Counted from the first letter of the stretch, positions 32,962 through 40,937 are shown. The stretch: DNA of 43,253 bases from Lachnospiraceae bacterium (GCA_016284355.1 JAEEOQ010000010.1:1-43253); one strand, 5' to 3'. Notes: generated from the letters alone by a model not told the origin. A program made the numbers and translations.

Positions 32962-33777
32962 ATGGCACTTGTAAGATTTAATTTTCAATCGCACTATCTT
33001 GGAAACAATCATGAGGTTGGCGTTATCCTTCCGGATAAGCCTTTTTCAAAGACTCCGAAGGAATTCTACGGAAGCGGTGAGAAATACAAAGTTCTCTGGC
33101 TTTTACACGGCACCTTCGGTGATTATTCAGACTGGATCAGAAAGACCATGATCGAGGTTTACGCTTCTGAGAGAAATCTTATTGTGGTTATGCCCTCTGC
33201 AATGAACTCAAACTATGCTAACTGGGAGAGCTTTGGCACCGGCTTTAATATGTTCGATTACCTTACTGAAGAGCTTATGCCTGCCATTTACGGCTGGTTC
33301 CCTGCTTCAGATAAGCGCGAGGACAACTTTATCGCAGGCCTTTCTATGGGAGGCAGAGGTACCTGCGTTTACGCATTTAACCACCCGGAGCTTTTTGGCG
33401 GCGCAGCCATTCTTTCTGCAAACCCTAGTGATTTCAATGTTATGAAGAAAACCGGCGGCTACATGTGGGAGCGCATGAAAAAATCTGCCATCAACTTTGA
33501 TTCCGAGGAGGATTTCATAAACTCCTACCAAAACACTGTAAAGGTTCTTCGCGAGCAGGCTGCTAAAGGAGTTAAATTCCCAAAATTTTTCATTGGTTGC
33601 GGCGAAGCAGACGAGCTCATCTACGGCGATCTTGAAAACACAAAAAAGCTCTTTAATGAGCTTAACATCAAAGAAGTGGAGTACTACACTGTTCCGGGTC
33701 TCAAACACGAATGGAGATTCTGGAATATAGCCATCGAAAAAGCTTTGGATTACTTTGGCATCGAAAAAGTAGTCTAA
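32962..33777 (+). CDS. PF00756-type alpha/beta-hydrolase esterase, active-site intact
   Basis: A 271-residue cytoplasmic esterase of the esterase D/FrmB-like family. It has the oxyanion strand LWLLHGTFGDYSDW, the nucleophile Ser128 in GLSMGG, a likely acid in CGEADELI and the catalytic His in GLKHEWRFW. It is a paralogue of the gene at 8527: both begin with (A/G)-hydrophobic-RFN(F/Y) and share PASDKREDNFI/PSSPKREDNFI before the elbow. This copy keeps the serine. ATG 32962 follows GGAGG; the longer frame opens within the promoter. Substrate is unknown; acylated sugars or S-formylglutathione-like thioesters are family options. Confidence 0.9.
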   Translation: MALVRFNFQSHYLGNNHEVGVILPDKPFSKTPKEFYGSGEKYKVLWLLHGTFGDYSDWIRKTMIEVYASERNLIVVMPSAMNSNYANWESFGTGFNMFDYLTEELMPAIYGWFPASDKREDNFIAGLSMGGRGTCVYAFNHPELFGGAAILSANPSDFNVMKKTGGYMWERMKKSAINFDSEEDFINSYQNTVKVLREQAAKGVKFPKFFIGCGEADELIYGDLENTKKLFNELNIKEVEYYTVPGLKHEWRFWNIAIEKALDYFGIEKVV

Positions 33778-33788
33778 ACCCCAAAATT

Positions 33789-33824
33789 TGGCCGCATTCG
33801 CTAAACTATCAGCAAATGCGGCCA
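33789..33824. terminator. Hairpin between convergent genes
   Basis: The stem TGGCCGCATT-C-GCT pairs with AGC-A-AATGCGGCCA around an 8-nt loop, between the convergent esterase and Uma2 genes. T tracts are weak on both sides, so termination is probable but not certain. Confidence 0.6.
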
Positions 33825-33832
33825 TTAGATTA

Positions 33833-34660
33833 TTAATATAAAAATGAAATCCTGTCATAAATTGATTTAAAATCAACTTCTGCTTTTCCCTGCCATATGC
33901 CTACAGGAACCTTATCTTCAAAGGTGTAAAAGATTGGGCCTTCGCCTTTTTCAAAGATATAAACCTGCACTGTTTTTTCGTCAGGCATAACTATCCAATA
34001 TTCTCTTACGCCGGCGTTTTTATATTTGTTAAGTTTGCGCACCATATCGTGATACCAGTTTGAAGGAGATAAAACTTCAACTATAAGATCAGGTGCGCCA
34101 ACTATACGTGGTTTTGTTATCTTGCTTCTGTCGCATACCACAAAAACATCAGGTTCTACTATGGTTTTATCATCGCAGTCTAGCTGAACATCTGTAGGGG
34201 CTACAAAAGCTATACATTCTCCGTAGTTATCGTTAATGTACCTATCAAGAAAGGTGTAAATATTTGAACCGATCAGTTGATGCACCGAGGTCGGTGACGG
34301 CATATCATAAAATACACCATCTATAAGCTCTACCCTCACATCATCCGGAAGGGCAAGATAATCTGCCAGGGTTTTCCCTGTGTTATCACCATATTTAAGC
34401 GCACTGCTCCCTTCTGTAACGCCGTAAATAGCAGAAGGCTCATTAACCATAAAAGGTTTTGATCCATTTGATGCAGATAGATAACCTTCATTGCCCTCAA
34501 AAGCCTTACTTAACGCCTGAAGAGTCTTAAACCTTGGAGAAGCCGTAGCCCCGCCAAAAACTTTTTGTACCGTACTTATAGGAATACCCGACTTTTCCGA
34601 AATAAGCTCGTAAGAATACCCCAGTTTTGACTTTAATTCTATCATTTCATCAAGTGTCAT
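33833..34660 (-). CDS. XRE-type helix-turn-helix fused to a Uma2-family PD-(D/E)XK nuclease domain
   Basis: A 275-residue fusion. The N-terminus (about 5-60) is an XRE-like helix-turn-helix (ISEKSGIPISTVQKVFGG). After a linker, residues about 90-260 form a Uma2/DUF820 domain, with VEPDVFVVCD, the PD..VEVLSPSN core and a following Lys/Arg-rich DMVRKLNKYKNAGVREYWIV. Such domains have a PD-(D/E)XK nuclease fold; their biological role is largely unknown. ATG 34660 is favoured because GGAGAG is 8 nt upstream. Direct repeats lie in its promoter region, in line with self-binding by the helix-turn-helix. Confidence 0.9.
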   Translation of the reverse strand: MTLDEMIELKSKLGYSYELISEKSGIPISTVQKVFGGATASPRFKTLQALSKAFEGNEGYLSASNGSKPFMVNEPSAIYGVTEGSSALKYGDNTGKTLADYLALPDDVRVELIDGVFYDMPSPTSVHQLIGSNIYTFLDRYINDNYGECIAFVAPTDVQLDCDDKTIVEPDVFVVCDRSKITKPRIVGAPDLIVEVLSPSNWYHDMVRKLNKYKNAGVREYWIVMPDEKTVQVYIFEKGEGPIFYTFEDKVPVGIWQGKAEVDFKSIYDRISFLY

Positions 34661-34708
34661 AAACACATCTCTCCATTATATATCTCTTTATTTGCCATTT
34701 GTGTATTT

Positions 34709-34759
34709 ATTATATCAAATTAATATCAATTATACAACCATTTATCCATCTTTTATCCA
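34709..34759 (-). promoter_or_regulatory. Promoter of the XRE-Uma2 gene with direct repeats
   Basis: On the minus strand TTGTAT (34737-34732), a 17-bp spacer and TATAAT (34714-34709) with an extended -10 TG. Just upstream of the -35 box TTTATCCA occurs at 34741-34748 and 34752-34759, one helical turn (11 bp) apart. Confidence 0.6.
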
Positions 34760-34781
34760 AATATTATCGAATAATTATTGT

Positions 34782-34814
34782 AAAAAAAAGAGACCGGTAT
34801 GACCCGATCCCTTT
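34782..34814 (-). terminator. Terminator of the TraX-like gene
   Basis: An 11-bp stem (34804-34814 with 34787-34797, two G-U pairs) and a 6-nt loop, followed by eight T's on the minus strand counting the stem base. Confidence 0.8.
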
Positions 34815-34839
34815 AAATCAGTGTTATATATGTAATCTT

Positions 34840-35838
34840 CTAATGCCATAAGAAATATGCATATCCCATCAGATAAGCTGCAAGGTAGATAAGCCCTAAG
34901 TGCACCGGATAAAATGCATAGAAGAAATACTTAAGTGATATTCCTCTCTTGCCGTTGTACTTATTTACTACAGGCACCATAAGGAAAGCAAAAGCCTCGA
35001 TAGGTGACATAACTGTAAGTGCAGCACAGCCTATTGAAAATGCCATAGTCTTGTTCTTTCTAAGCAGGTACATAATAACTACCGTAAATACGCCCCAGCC
35101 GCTGTAATCAGTAAGAAGACCTTCAGCAATAACTATAGCGACCGCAAGAACGAACATTGTCATATTTATGGTATTCTTTGTATTGCAGTCCTTATCTTTT
35201 GTAGCCGCGATTATTATAAATGCTAATATAACTCCGACACAAAGAGGAAGCACATAATCAAGTGCTTTGATATTTGTATAGTTTAAAACTGCTGAAAATA
35301 CGCATTTTCTAAAAAGGAAAGCTCCTGTGGTTATCATGCCGACTATACCAAGCACTGCGCAAAGCGGCTTACATCCACCAAGATCCTTATCTTCAAAGTA
35401 CTTAATAAAGATAAGAGCCACGATGGAGATCGTAAGGGTAAAGAATACGTTCTGGTAATGCGGAAAAAACAGTACATTGCTAAAAGCAAGGTTAAACGGC
35501 AATTCTGAGATAAGCGCAAAGATACCGAGTCTTAACGCATACTTCTTTGCATCTCTGGTGTGTATAAATCCTTCTACAAGAAGAAAGGCAAAGATCGGGA
35601 AGCCAAACCTTCCGATGCAACGCATAACTCCCACCAAAACACTGATAGCAGCCACTGAAATGTGCGCCTGCATCCAGGCTGTCTGCTCTGCAGGTGTAAA
35701 AGAATACAATTCAGGCGGAAGCTGCTTTAAATAATAATTCTGCAAAAAAGCTGCGGCGAAATGGTCGATAAACATCGCCACAATAGCTATTATCTTAAGA
35801 TCGCTTCCAAAAAAACCTCTTTTTACTTTAGTTTCCAT
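34840..35838 (-). CDS. TraX-family integral membrane protein
   Basis: A 332-residue protein with about nine membrane segments. The family region is clear near the N-terminus: IIAIVAMFIDHFAAAF, then RCIGRFGFPIFAFLLVEGF and TRDAKKYALRLGIFALISE. TraX was named as the F-pilin acetylase, but chromosomal members in Firmicutes are common and their substrates are unknown; the fold suggests acyltransfer. It is monocistronic with its own promoter and terminator. No conjugation genes are nearby, so a transfer role is unlikely here. Confidence 0.9.
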   Translation of the reverse strand: METKVKRGFFGSDLKIIAIVAMFIDHFAAAFLQNYYLKQLPPELYSFTPAEQTAWMQAHISVAAISVLVGVMRCIGRFGFPIFAFLLVEGFIHTRDAKKYALRLGIFALISELPFNLAFSNVLFFPHYQNVFFTLTISIVALIFIKYFEDKDLGGCKPLCAVLGIVGMITTGAFLFRKCVFSAVLNYTNIKALDYVLPLCVGVILAFIIIAATKDKDCNTKNTINMTMFVLAVAIVIAEGLLTDYSGWGVFTVVIMYLLRKNKTMAFSIGCAALTVMSPIEAFAFLMVPVVNKYNGKRGISLKYFFYAFYPVHLGLIYLAAYLMGYAYFLWH

Positions 35839-35917
35839 AAAAGTTCCCCTTTTTGATTTTATTCTTATGTTTGTGATTATAATATAAGCTATTCAATAAT
35901 GCAATATACTATTTATT

Positions 35918-35946
35918 ATTTTATAGAAAAACTTTTCCGATGTAAA
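35918..35946 (-). promoter_or_regulatory. Promoter of the TraX-like gene
   Basis: On the minus strand TTTACA (35946-35941), a 17-bp spacer and TAAAAT (35923-35918), about 80 bp before the start codon. Confidence 0.55.
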
Positions 35947-36026
35947 GAAATAATACAACAGAGCACTTTAGATTACAACACTATTTTCATTAAGATTTCC
36001 TTACAATTTTGACACCTTAGAGGGAG

Positions 36027-36377
36027 GACTAAGTGACGCTCCCTGCCTTAACGCAGTTTTCTCCTCTTATTTTCAATTTTTTGGCACAAGTCAACCCTTC
36101 TCGCCAGGTGGGCGTTACCACCCGGCTCGGGATGGTAGGTAAATATATTTGCGGAATGGAACCTGCAAATACTTGCAGGTCTACGATACAAAGAAGGAAC
36201 ACCTTGAAACCACGGTTTCAGTGTCCCTTCTTCTGTATCTACCCCTTTTCGCTTTGCTCAAAGGGTCCATTCCTAGTTTAATCTTCAACCCACAACTGAT
36301 TACCTTCCACCATCCACAGGGCAGTTGCACCAAATAATCTTAATAAACCGTCGACAAACTGCTTGGCGCGGTCGCTG
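36027..36377 (-). ncRNA. Structured RNA module, left copy (unknown family)
   Basis: Read on the minus strand it starts with CAGCGACCGCG (36377-36367). Helix A pairs 36362-36356 with 36059-36053. Helix B pairs 36334-36325 with 36089-36080 (10 bp, two G-U). Helix C pairs 36315-36309 with 36136-36130. Inside C is a junction closed by 36273-36266 and 36160-36153 that holds three hairpins. After C comes CCCGAG, a 9-bp hairpin (36126-36118 with 36111-36103, loop TAACGC), then GAGAAGGGTT. The right copy has every helix with different base pairs. Family and function are not recognised. Confidence 0.65.
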
Positions 36378-36523
36378 TAGATGTAAAATGCCTGAGAGCC
36401 AGGCAATAAAAGAAATCGAAACTCAATTAAATCTTTCCAAACGACTTCGTCATGTAATAATCATTAAAAACAATAACGAAATACTTGAAATCTCAAAATG
36501 AATTGTGTATCATTTACTTACAA

Positions 36524-36569
36524 GGTACGAACCGGCGTTGAATATATGCGGGGGTCGTACCACTTTTTT
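36524..36569 (+). terminator. Terminator-like hairpin in the spacer between the two modules
   Basis: GGTACGA (36524-36530) pairs with TCGTACC (36555-36561), with further CC/GG pairs inside, and six T's follow on the plus strand after two bases. It would stop plus-strand transcription entering the spacer from the left module side. The remainder of the 290-bp spacer is AT-rich and shows no gene. Confidence 0.55.
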
Positions 36570-36587
36570 ATTTATACTAAAGAATCA

Positions 36588-36616
36588 TTAGTTAATTCTG
36601 CGGAGTTAACTATATT
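36588..36616 (+). promoter_or_regulatory. Weak candidate promoter for the right RNA module
   Basis: TTAGTT (36588-36593), a 17-bp spacer and TATATT (36611-36616), about 50 bp upstream of the first conserved block of the right module. The -35 box is poor. Confidence 0.3.
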
Positions 36617-36667
36617 GATCACGTAAGGTGCTTTTTTATCAAAAATATCTTTAGGTATTGGTTAAAC

Positions 36668-37029
36668 CAGCGACCGCGTAGATATTTTCTTCGAGAGAGT
36701 CAAGGATTTTGGGGCAACTGCCCTGTGGATGGGGAATATTTCGACCTTATTGGGAACTTAAAGAAGAAATAAGTAATGGCGACCGCAGGCGGAGCCTGGC
36801 GGTGTGATATGTGAAACGGCGGATGCCGAGACGAAGTTTCGAGCACACGCCGTTTCATATATCAAAACCTCAGATATGAGGATCATATCTGAGGGCCATT
36901 ACGTATACATATTTACTTCCCCATCCCGAGCATGGTGGTAACGCCCGCCATGCGAGAAGGGTTAACTTGTCCCAAATATCTGAAGACGGGTCGAGAAAAA
37001 ATATCGTTAACAGGGAGCGTCACTTAGTC
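36668..37029 (+). ncRNA. Structured RNA module, right copy (unknown family)
   Basis: It starts with CAGCGACCGCG (36668-36678). Helix A pairs GATATTTT (36681-36688) with 36998-37005. Helix B pairs TTTGGGGCAA (36708-36717) with 36967-36976. Helix C pairs GGATGGGGAA (36727-36736) with 36917-36926. Within C, 36773-36780 and 36895-36902 close a junction of three hairpins: 36783-36802, a 16-bp stem 36806-36821/36848-36863, and a 12-bp stem 36868-36879/36883-36894. Then come CCCGAG, a 9-bp hairpin (36930-36938 with 36945-36953, loop TAACGC) and GAGAAGGGTT. It ends in the shared terminal repeat. Confidence 0.67.
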
Positions 37030-37059
37030 TTCCACCACCCAAAAAAGGCATAAAAAAAG

Positions 37060-37145
37060 CGGAGCGGGTGGGATTCGAACCCACGAGACGTTGCCGCCTA
37101 CCTGATTTCGAGTCAGGGCCGTTATGACCACTTCGATACCGCTCC
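37060..37145 (-). tRNA. tRNA-Ser (anticodon CGA)
   Basis: An 86-nt class II tRNA. The acceptor is GGAGCGG/CCGCTCC, the anticodon stem-loop CTGACTCGAAATCAG gives anticodon CGA, which reads UCG serine codons. A long variable arm (GGCGGCAACGTC) and the T arm GTGGGTTCGAATCCCAC are present. CCA is not encoded. A run of T's follows the 3' end. The RNA element ends about 30 bp downstream. Confidence 0.96.
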
Positions 37146-37164
37146 GGATATTATGAAAACATCA

Positions 37165-37182
37165 GCAAAGCCGAGGCTTTGC
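37165..37182 (-). terminator. Possible terminator after holA
   Basis: An 8-bp inverted repeat GCAAAGCC/GGCTTTGC with a 2-nt centre, about 35 bp past the holA stop. The T tract on the minus strand is short and interrupted. Confidence 0.4.
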
Positions 37183-37215
37183 GATGAACATAACCAATAT
37201 GAAATTAAAAATAAA

Positions 37216-38187
37216 CTAGATGCTGTACCTTACTATAAGGAGCTCGCAGGCGATACGGTCTTCTATTCGCCCCTGTTTAAAGTCTGTCTCAAGCTCGGTG
37301 CCGTATTCAACCGCTTCCTTTAATGTAGCAAGGTCAAAGTTGCGACTCTGGGCTATGTACTTATTTACAAAGAAGGGCGCTATGCCCGCCGTTGACGCTA
37401 TAGTCTTGTTATCTACATGTCTGGCTGCCATATCTTTTATAACGTATAAAAGATTAAACTGGCGTATAGTAAGAGTAAGTATGCCGGCAGGAGTCTGGCG
37501 AAGAGTAAGAAGGTCGTAGTAAAGTCTTAAGGCCTCTTCCTGCTTCTTGCTGCCTATGGCATCCATCATCTCAAAGATCTTTCCCTCTACATGTTCCGAA
37601 GAAACTGCCATAATGTCGGCTTTTTCTATAACATCACGCTCGCCCGTAAAACAGACAAGCTTTTCTACCTCATTAACAAGGTTGTTCATGTCGGTACCGA
37701 CGCGGTCAAGGAAAAACCTTGCTGTGTCTGTAGTAATGTTCTTTTCAGACTTTTTAAATAAGGTACCGACCCACTTAAGCAGGTCGCCTTCTGAAAGAGC
37801 ATTAAATTCTTCGGCAACACCGACCTCATTAACCGCCTTATAAAGTCTGTTTCGCTTGTCTACTTCAGACTCGGTAAAGATCATAACAGTGGTCTCAGGG
37901 ATATTTTTGATATAATCTGCAAGATCTCCCGCCTTTTTGAAAAGACCGGAATCTTCGATCATAACCACTCGCCGTTCTGCAAAAAACGGCAAAGTATCGG
38001 CTTCGTCTATAATACTTCTTTCCGAAATACCGCTGCCTGCAAAAGACGCTACGTTCATAGGGTCTCCGCCAGCAAGTGCCACCTCTTTAAGCTTGTTTTT
38101 ATAAAAAGTCTTAAGGTAACTTTCGGTTCCGTATATAAGATATACGCGGGCTAAGTTCCCGCTTTTGATATCTTCTTTAACGCCCAT
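37216..38187 (-). CDS. holA: DNA polymerase III subunit delta
   Basis: A protein of about 323 residues that opens the sliding clamp as part of the clamp loader. The N-terminal region has the family stretch NLARVYLIYGTESYLKTFY. The middle has LVNEVEKLVCF and KIFEMMDAIGSKKQEEAL. The C-terminal collar domain is ILTLTIRQFNLLYVIKDMAARH. The start is uncertain: ATG 38187 (MGVKEDIKSG) is preferred, but in-frame GTG codons 12-15 nt upstream also follow the weak GGTGG site. It lies 45 bp after folC. Confidence 0.93.
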   Translation of the reverse strand: MGVKEDIKSGNLARVYLIYGTESYLKTFYKNKLKEVALAGGDPMNVASFAGSGISERSIIDEADTLPFFAERRVVMIEDSGLFKKAGDLADYIKNIPETTVMIFTESEVDKRNRLYKAVNEVGVAEEFNALSEGDLLKWVGTLFKKSEKNITTDTARFFLDRVGTDMNNLVNEVEKLVCFTGERDVIEKADIMAVSSEHVEGKIFEMMDAIGSKKQEEALRLYYDLLTLRQTPAGILTLTIRQFNLLYVIKDMAARHVDNKTIASTAGIAPFFVNKYIAQSRNFDLATLKEAVEYGTELETDFKQGRIEDRIACELLIVRYSI

Positions 38188-38232
38188 CTTTAAAACCACC
38201 ACGCAATATTTTACTAATAAACACGATAATAA

Positions 38233-39447
38233 TCAAGACATTTTTTGCAAAATCTCCATTATTTCGCCAACAAAATAAAGAGAACCGAAAATGCAGGCAG
38301 GCTCATCTGCAGGCATCTTTTTAAGCTCTGTAAGGGCCGCCTTAAGGTCCGGTTTAAACTCCGAAGGGACCCCCATCTCATTTATCATCTTGCTAAGCTC
38401 GCTTCCCTGCAAAGCTCTTTCTCCGGGCGGAGTAACGGTATCGATACGGCTTGCGATAGGAACCATCTCTGATAGCATGGCTTTGTAGTCTTTATCAGAA
38501 AGTACTCCCATAAGGAATCTGATCTTTTGCCCCGGAAACAAGTTTACAAGGCTGTCTTTAAGCGCCTTTACACCGTGTATGTTATGCGCTCCGTCTATAA
38601 ATACATTGGTTCCTTCAAAAAGCCTGTCAAGGCGTCCCGGCCATCTTGCTTCTTTCAGTCCCAAAACAACATCCTCTTCGCTTATAGCGTATCCTTTATC
38701 TCTAAGAATATCTACTACACAAAGAGCCGTAGCTGCATTTTCAAGCTGATAACTGCCAAGAAGGCCAAGAGTATATTTTTCGCTCCGTTTAACATCAGCC
38801 TTATAAATATCAGAACCGGCCTTTATAGCCGCATTTAAAAGGACTTCCATGGCGTCAGGTTCCTGCGGCCCGATAGCAACAGGCACTCCGTCTTTAATTA
38901 TACCTGCCTTTTCGCCGGCAATCTCTTTAATAGTGTTTCCAAGGATAGCCATGTGGTCAAGACCTATCGGGGTAATGGCGGCGGCAACAGGTATTCCTAT
39001 GGCATTTGTAGAATCAAACCGTCCACCAAGCCCTGTTTCCATAATTGCAATATCCACATTTTGTTCTTTGAAATACTCACAGCCGATAACGGTGCAATAA
39101 TCAAACATACCTGCTTCGATACCGTTTTCTTCCGAAATCTTAAAGATACGGTCTGCAATGGCGCAGGCGTGCTCTCTTGTAATGCAATCGTTATTAACTC
39201 TTATACGCTCTGTAAAATCAATGAGATGCGGAGAAGTAAAAAGCCCCACCTTGTAGCCGGCTTTTATAAGAATGCTGTTTAAAAAAGCTGCAGTACTGCC
39301 TTTTCCGTTTGTTCCCGCTATATGGATATAAGGCAGGGTAAACCTGCCTGTATGCTCCAATAGTTTTCCTGTCAGAGCCAGGCCCGTTTCCCTGCCAAAG
39401 CGTCTGTAATGCTCTATTTTATCAATGATGTCAAGGTATTCTTCCAT
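38233..39447 (-). CDS. folC: Folylpolyglutamate synthase / dihydrofolate synthase
   Basis: A 404-residue Mur-ligase-like enzyme that adds glutamate to (dihydro)folate. The P-loop is GTNGKGSTAAF, followed by GLFTSPHLIDFTERIRVN, METGLGGRFDSTNA, the TPIGLDHMAILG metal block and IDGAHNIHG. The C-terminal domain starts about residue 290. The ribosome binding site (AGGACATAACA) is weak. Its neighbours are the S1-domain gene 14 bp upstream and holA downstream, suggesting one housekeeping transcript. Confidence 0.96.
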   Translation of the reverse strand: MEEYLDIIDKIEHYRRFGRETGLALTGKLLEHTGRFTLPYIHIAGTNGKGSTAAFLNSILIKAGYKVGLFTSPHLIDFTERIRVNNDCITREHACAIADRIFKISEENGIEAGMFDYCTVIGCEYFKEQNVDIAIMETGLGGRFDSTNAIGIPVAAAITPIGLDHMAILGNTIKEIAGEKAGIIKDGVPVAIGPQEPDAMEVLLNAAIKAGSDIYKADVKRSEKYTLGLLGSYQLENAATALCVVDILRDKGYAISEEDVVLGLKEARWPGRLDRLFEGTNVFIDGAHNIHGVKALKDSLVNLFPGQKIRFLMGVLSDKDYKAMLSEMVPIASRIDTVTPPGERALQGSELSKMINEMGVPSEFKPDLKAALTELKKMPADEPACIFGSLYFVGEIMEILQKMS

Positions 39448-39461
39448 TGTTATGTCCTGAT

Positions 39462-40238
39462 TTAATTATCTATTTTAAGTCCTGCAAGTATGCCTGCAAG
39501 GCCTGTGCTGACCGTTCCTTCGTCTTTGTACTCCACAGGAGCTGCATCAGGATCTTCTGAAGGCTCAGCGGGTTCCGTAAGCGCTTTCATGCTGAGAGAA
39601 ATCTTACCGTTTTCAACAGCAAGGATCTTTACCTTAACGGTTTCTCCTTCTTTTATAACCTCACGAGGAGAGCCGATACGCTTGTGGCTTATCTGTGAAA
39701 TATGTAAAAGACCGGAGATTCCCTCATCAAGTGTTACAAAAGCACCGTAAGTAGTGATCTTATCAACTGTTCCTTCTACTATCTGGCCTGCCTCAACAGA
39801 AGACATCTTCTTCTTTTTCTCTTCTGCAAGACGTTCTCTTTCAACCTCTTTTGCAGAAAGAACAAGCTTATTCTTTTCAGGATCTGCTGTGATTATCTTT
39901 ACATCAAGATCTTTTCCCACAAAATCTGCTGTATTTTCAACGTATTTAACCGCAAGCTGAGAAGCAGGTATAAAAGCACGTATCTCGTTAAGATAAGTGA
40001 TAACTCCTGCAGGAACTGCCTCTGCCACATTGACGGTAAAGATCTTGCCCTCTTCCATAGCGTCTCTAAAGTCATCCCAGAAATCCTCATCTGTATGCTT
40101 CTTTAAAGACTGCTCGATCTCCTCTTTGAAATCGTCCATAGAAGGTATTACCTCAGGCTCTTTTACCTCTTCTTTAACAGGCTCAGCCGCAGTTTCTTTA
40201 ACCTCTTGTTCAACTGTTTCTTTAACATTTTCGTCCAT
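39462..40238 (-). CDS. S1 RNA-binding domain protein (short RpsA-like)
   Basis: A 258-residue protein. The N-terminal 40 residues are Glu/Lys/Val-rich and likely disordered. Two S1 domains follow: a divergent first one (about 62-132, EEGKIFTVNVAEAVPAGVITYL to AFIPASQL) and a canonical second one (about 150-222, GQIVEGTVDKITTYGAFVTLDEGISGLLHISQIS). This is shorter than a full ribosomal protein S1 but typical of Firmicute RpsA-like or general stress S1 proteins. It probably binds mRNA or the ribosome; the precise role is not readable. It lies between udk (17 bp) and folC (14 bp), and all run the same way. Confidence 0.88.
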   Translation of the reverse strand: MDENVKETVEQEVKETAAEPVKEEVKEPEVIPSMDDFKEEIEQSLKKHTDEDFWDDFRDAMEEGKIFTVNVAEAVPAGVITYLNEIRAFIPASQLAVKYVENTADFVGKDLDVKIITADPEKNKLVLSAKEVERERLAEEKKKKMSSVEAGQIVEGTVDKITTYGAFVTLDEGISGLLHISQISHKRIGSPREVIKEGETVKVKILAVENGKISLSMKALTEPAEPSEDPDAAPVEYKDEGTVSTGLAGILAGLKIDN

Positions 40239-40255
40239 TGTAATCCCTCTCCCTT

Positions 40256-40876
40256 TTAATTATCTGCTAAATGTTTACGTACTCTTTCTATGAGCATCTC
40301 AAGAGCTATCTGGTTATGTCCGCCCTCAGGAATGATGATATTTGCCTTGCGCTTACTAGGTTCAACAAACTGCTCATGCATAGGCTTTACTGTGGTAAGA
40401 TACTGATCTACCACGCTTTCAAGGCTTCTGCCGCGCTCATTAACATCTCTAAGGATCCTTCTAAGGATACGCTCGTCGGCGTCTGTATCTACAAACACCT
40501 TGATATCCATAAGGTCACAAAGCACAGGTTCAGCAAAGATAAGGATACCTTCAAGCACTATAACAGGAGCCGGATAAACTTCGATAAATTCGTCGGATCT
40601 GTTATGCACCGTGTAATCATACACAGGCATCTCAATCTTCTCGCCTCTTTTAAGATCGCAGATATGCTGCACAAGAAGGTCGGTATCAAATGCATCCGGG
40701 TGGTCGTAATTAAGCTTACTCCTCTCCTCGTAAGTCATCTCGTCATGTCTTTTGTAGTAATTGTCATGGCGAAGGATACTTACTTCATCATTACCGAAAT
40801 TCTCTACAAGTTTGTCTGCAAGAGTGGTTTTACCGCTGCCGGTTCCTCCCGCTATACCTATCAGAATAGTCCTCAT
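40256..40876 (-). CDS. udk: Uridine/cytidine kinase
   Basis: A 206-residue salvage enzyme that phosphorylates uridine and cytidine. The P-loop is GIAGGTGSGKTTLA, followed by LRHDNYYKRHDEM (substrate Asp), NYDHPDAFDTDLL and the lid region VFVDTDADERILRRILRD. The C-terminus (NIIIPEGGHNQIALEML) is normal. ATG 40876 follows GGAGGATGAT. It is first in a run with the S1 gene, folC and holA. Confidence 0.96.
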   Translation of the reverse strand: MRTILIGIAGGTGSGKTTLADKLVENFGNDEVSILRHDNYYKRHDEMTYEERSKLNYDHPDAFDTDLLVQHICDLKRGEKIEMPVYDYTVHNRSDEFIEVYPAPVIVLEGILIFAEPVLCDLMDIKVFVDTDADERILRRILRDVNERGRSLESVVDQYLTTVKPMHEQFVEPSKRKANIIIPEGGHNQIALEMLIERVRKHLADN

Positions 40877-40937
40877 ATCATCCTCCGAAATAAGATTCAT
40901 ACGTTCATAAGCAATTATATCACTTTATCCCTTTGAG

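Larger units (their letters stand above)
36027..37029. mobile_element. One-kilobase element with terminal inverted repeats and two inverted structured modules; no protein gene
   Basis: The ends are a perfect 19-bp inverted repeat, GACTAAGTGACGCTCCCTG at 36027-36045 and its complement at 37011-37029. Homology between the two arms continues in patches for about 350 bp. The whole gap between traX and tRNA-Ser, about 1.2 kb, has no convincing protein gene. A target-site duplication is not visible directly outside the ends. It may be a non-autonomous transposable element, or an inverted duplication of a structured RNA gene. The mobile label is inference; the inverted repeat is seen directly. Confidence 0.55.

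Noticed and set aside
36278..36460. A 60-codon minus-strand frame whose end (FGATALWM) is also readable in the right copy on the plus strand, suggesting a shared protein tail
   Set aside because: The right copy has a stop just before the shared part, the tails after it differ, and the conserved bases are those that form helices B and C. An RNA explanation is simpler, but a decayed gene remnant cannot be fully excluded.
36388..36501. A 37-codon open frame on the plus strand (MPESQAIKEIETQL...) in the element
   Set aside because: There is no ribosome binding site, and the frame begins beside the conserved RNA block. It may be a chance frame in AT-rich spacer DNA.
40271..40936. A 221-codon plus-strand frame opposite udk
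   Set aside because: It is the antisense shadow of a clear uridine kinase gene, with no ribosome binding site and no recognisable motif.
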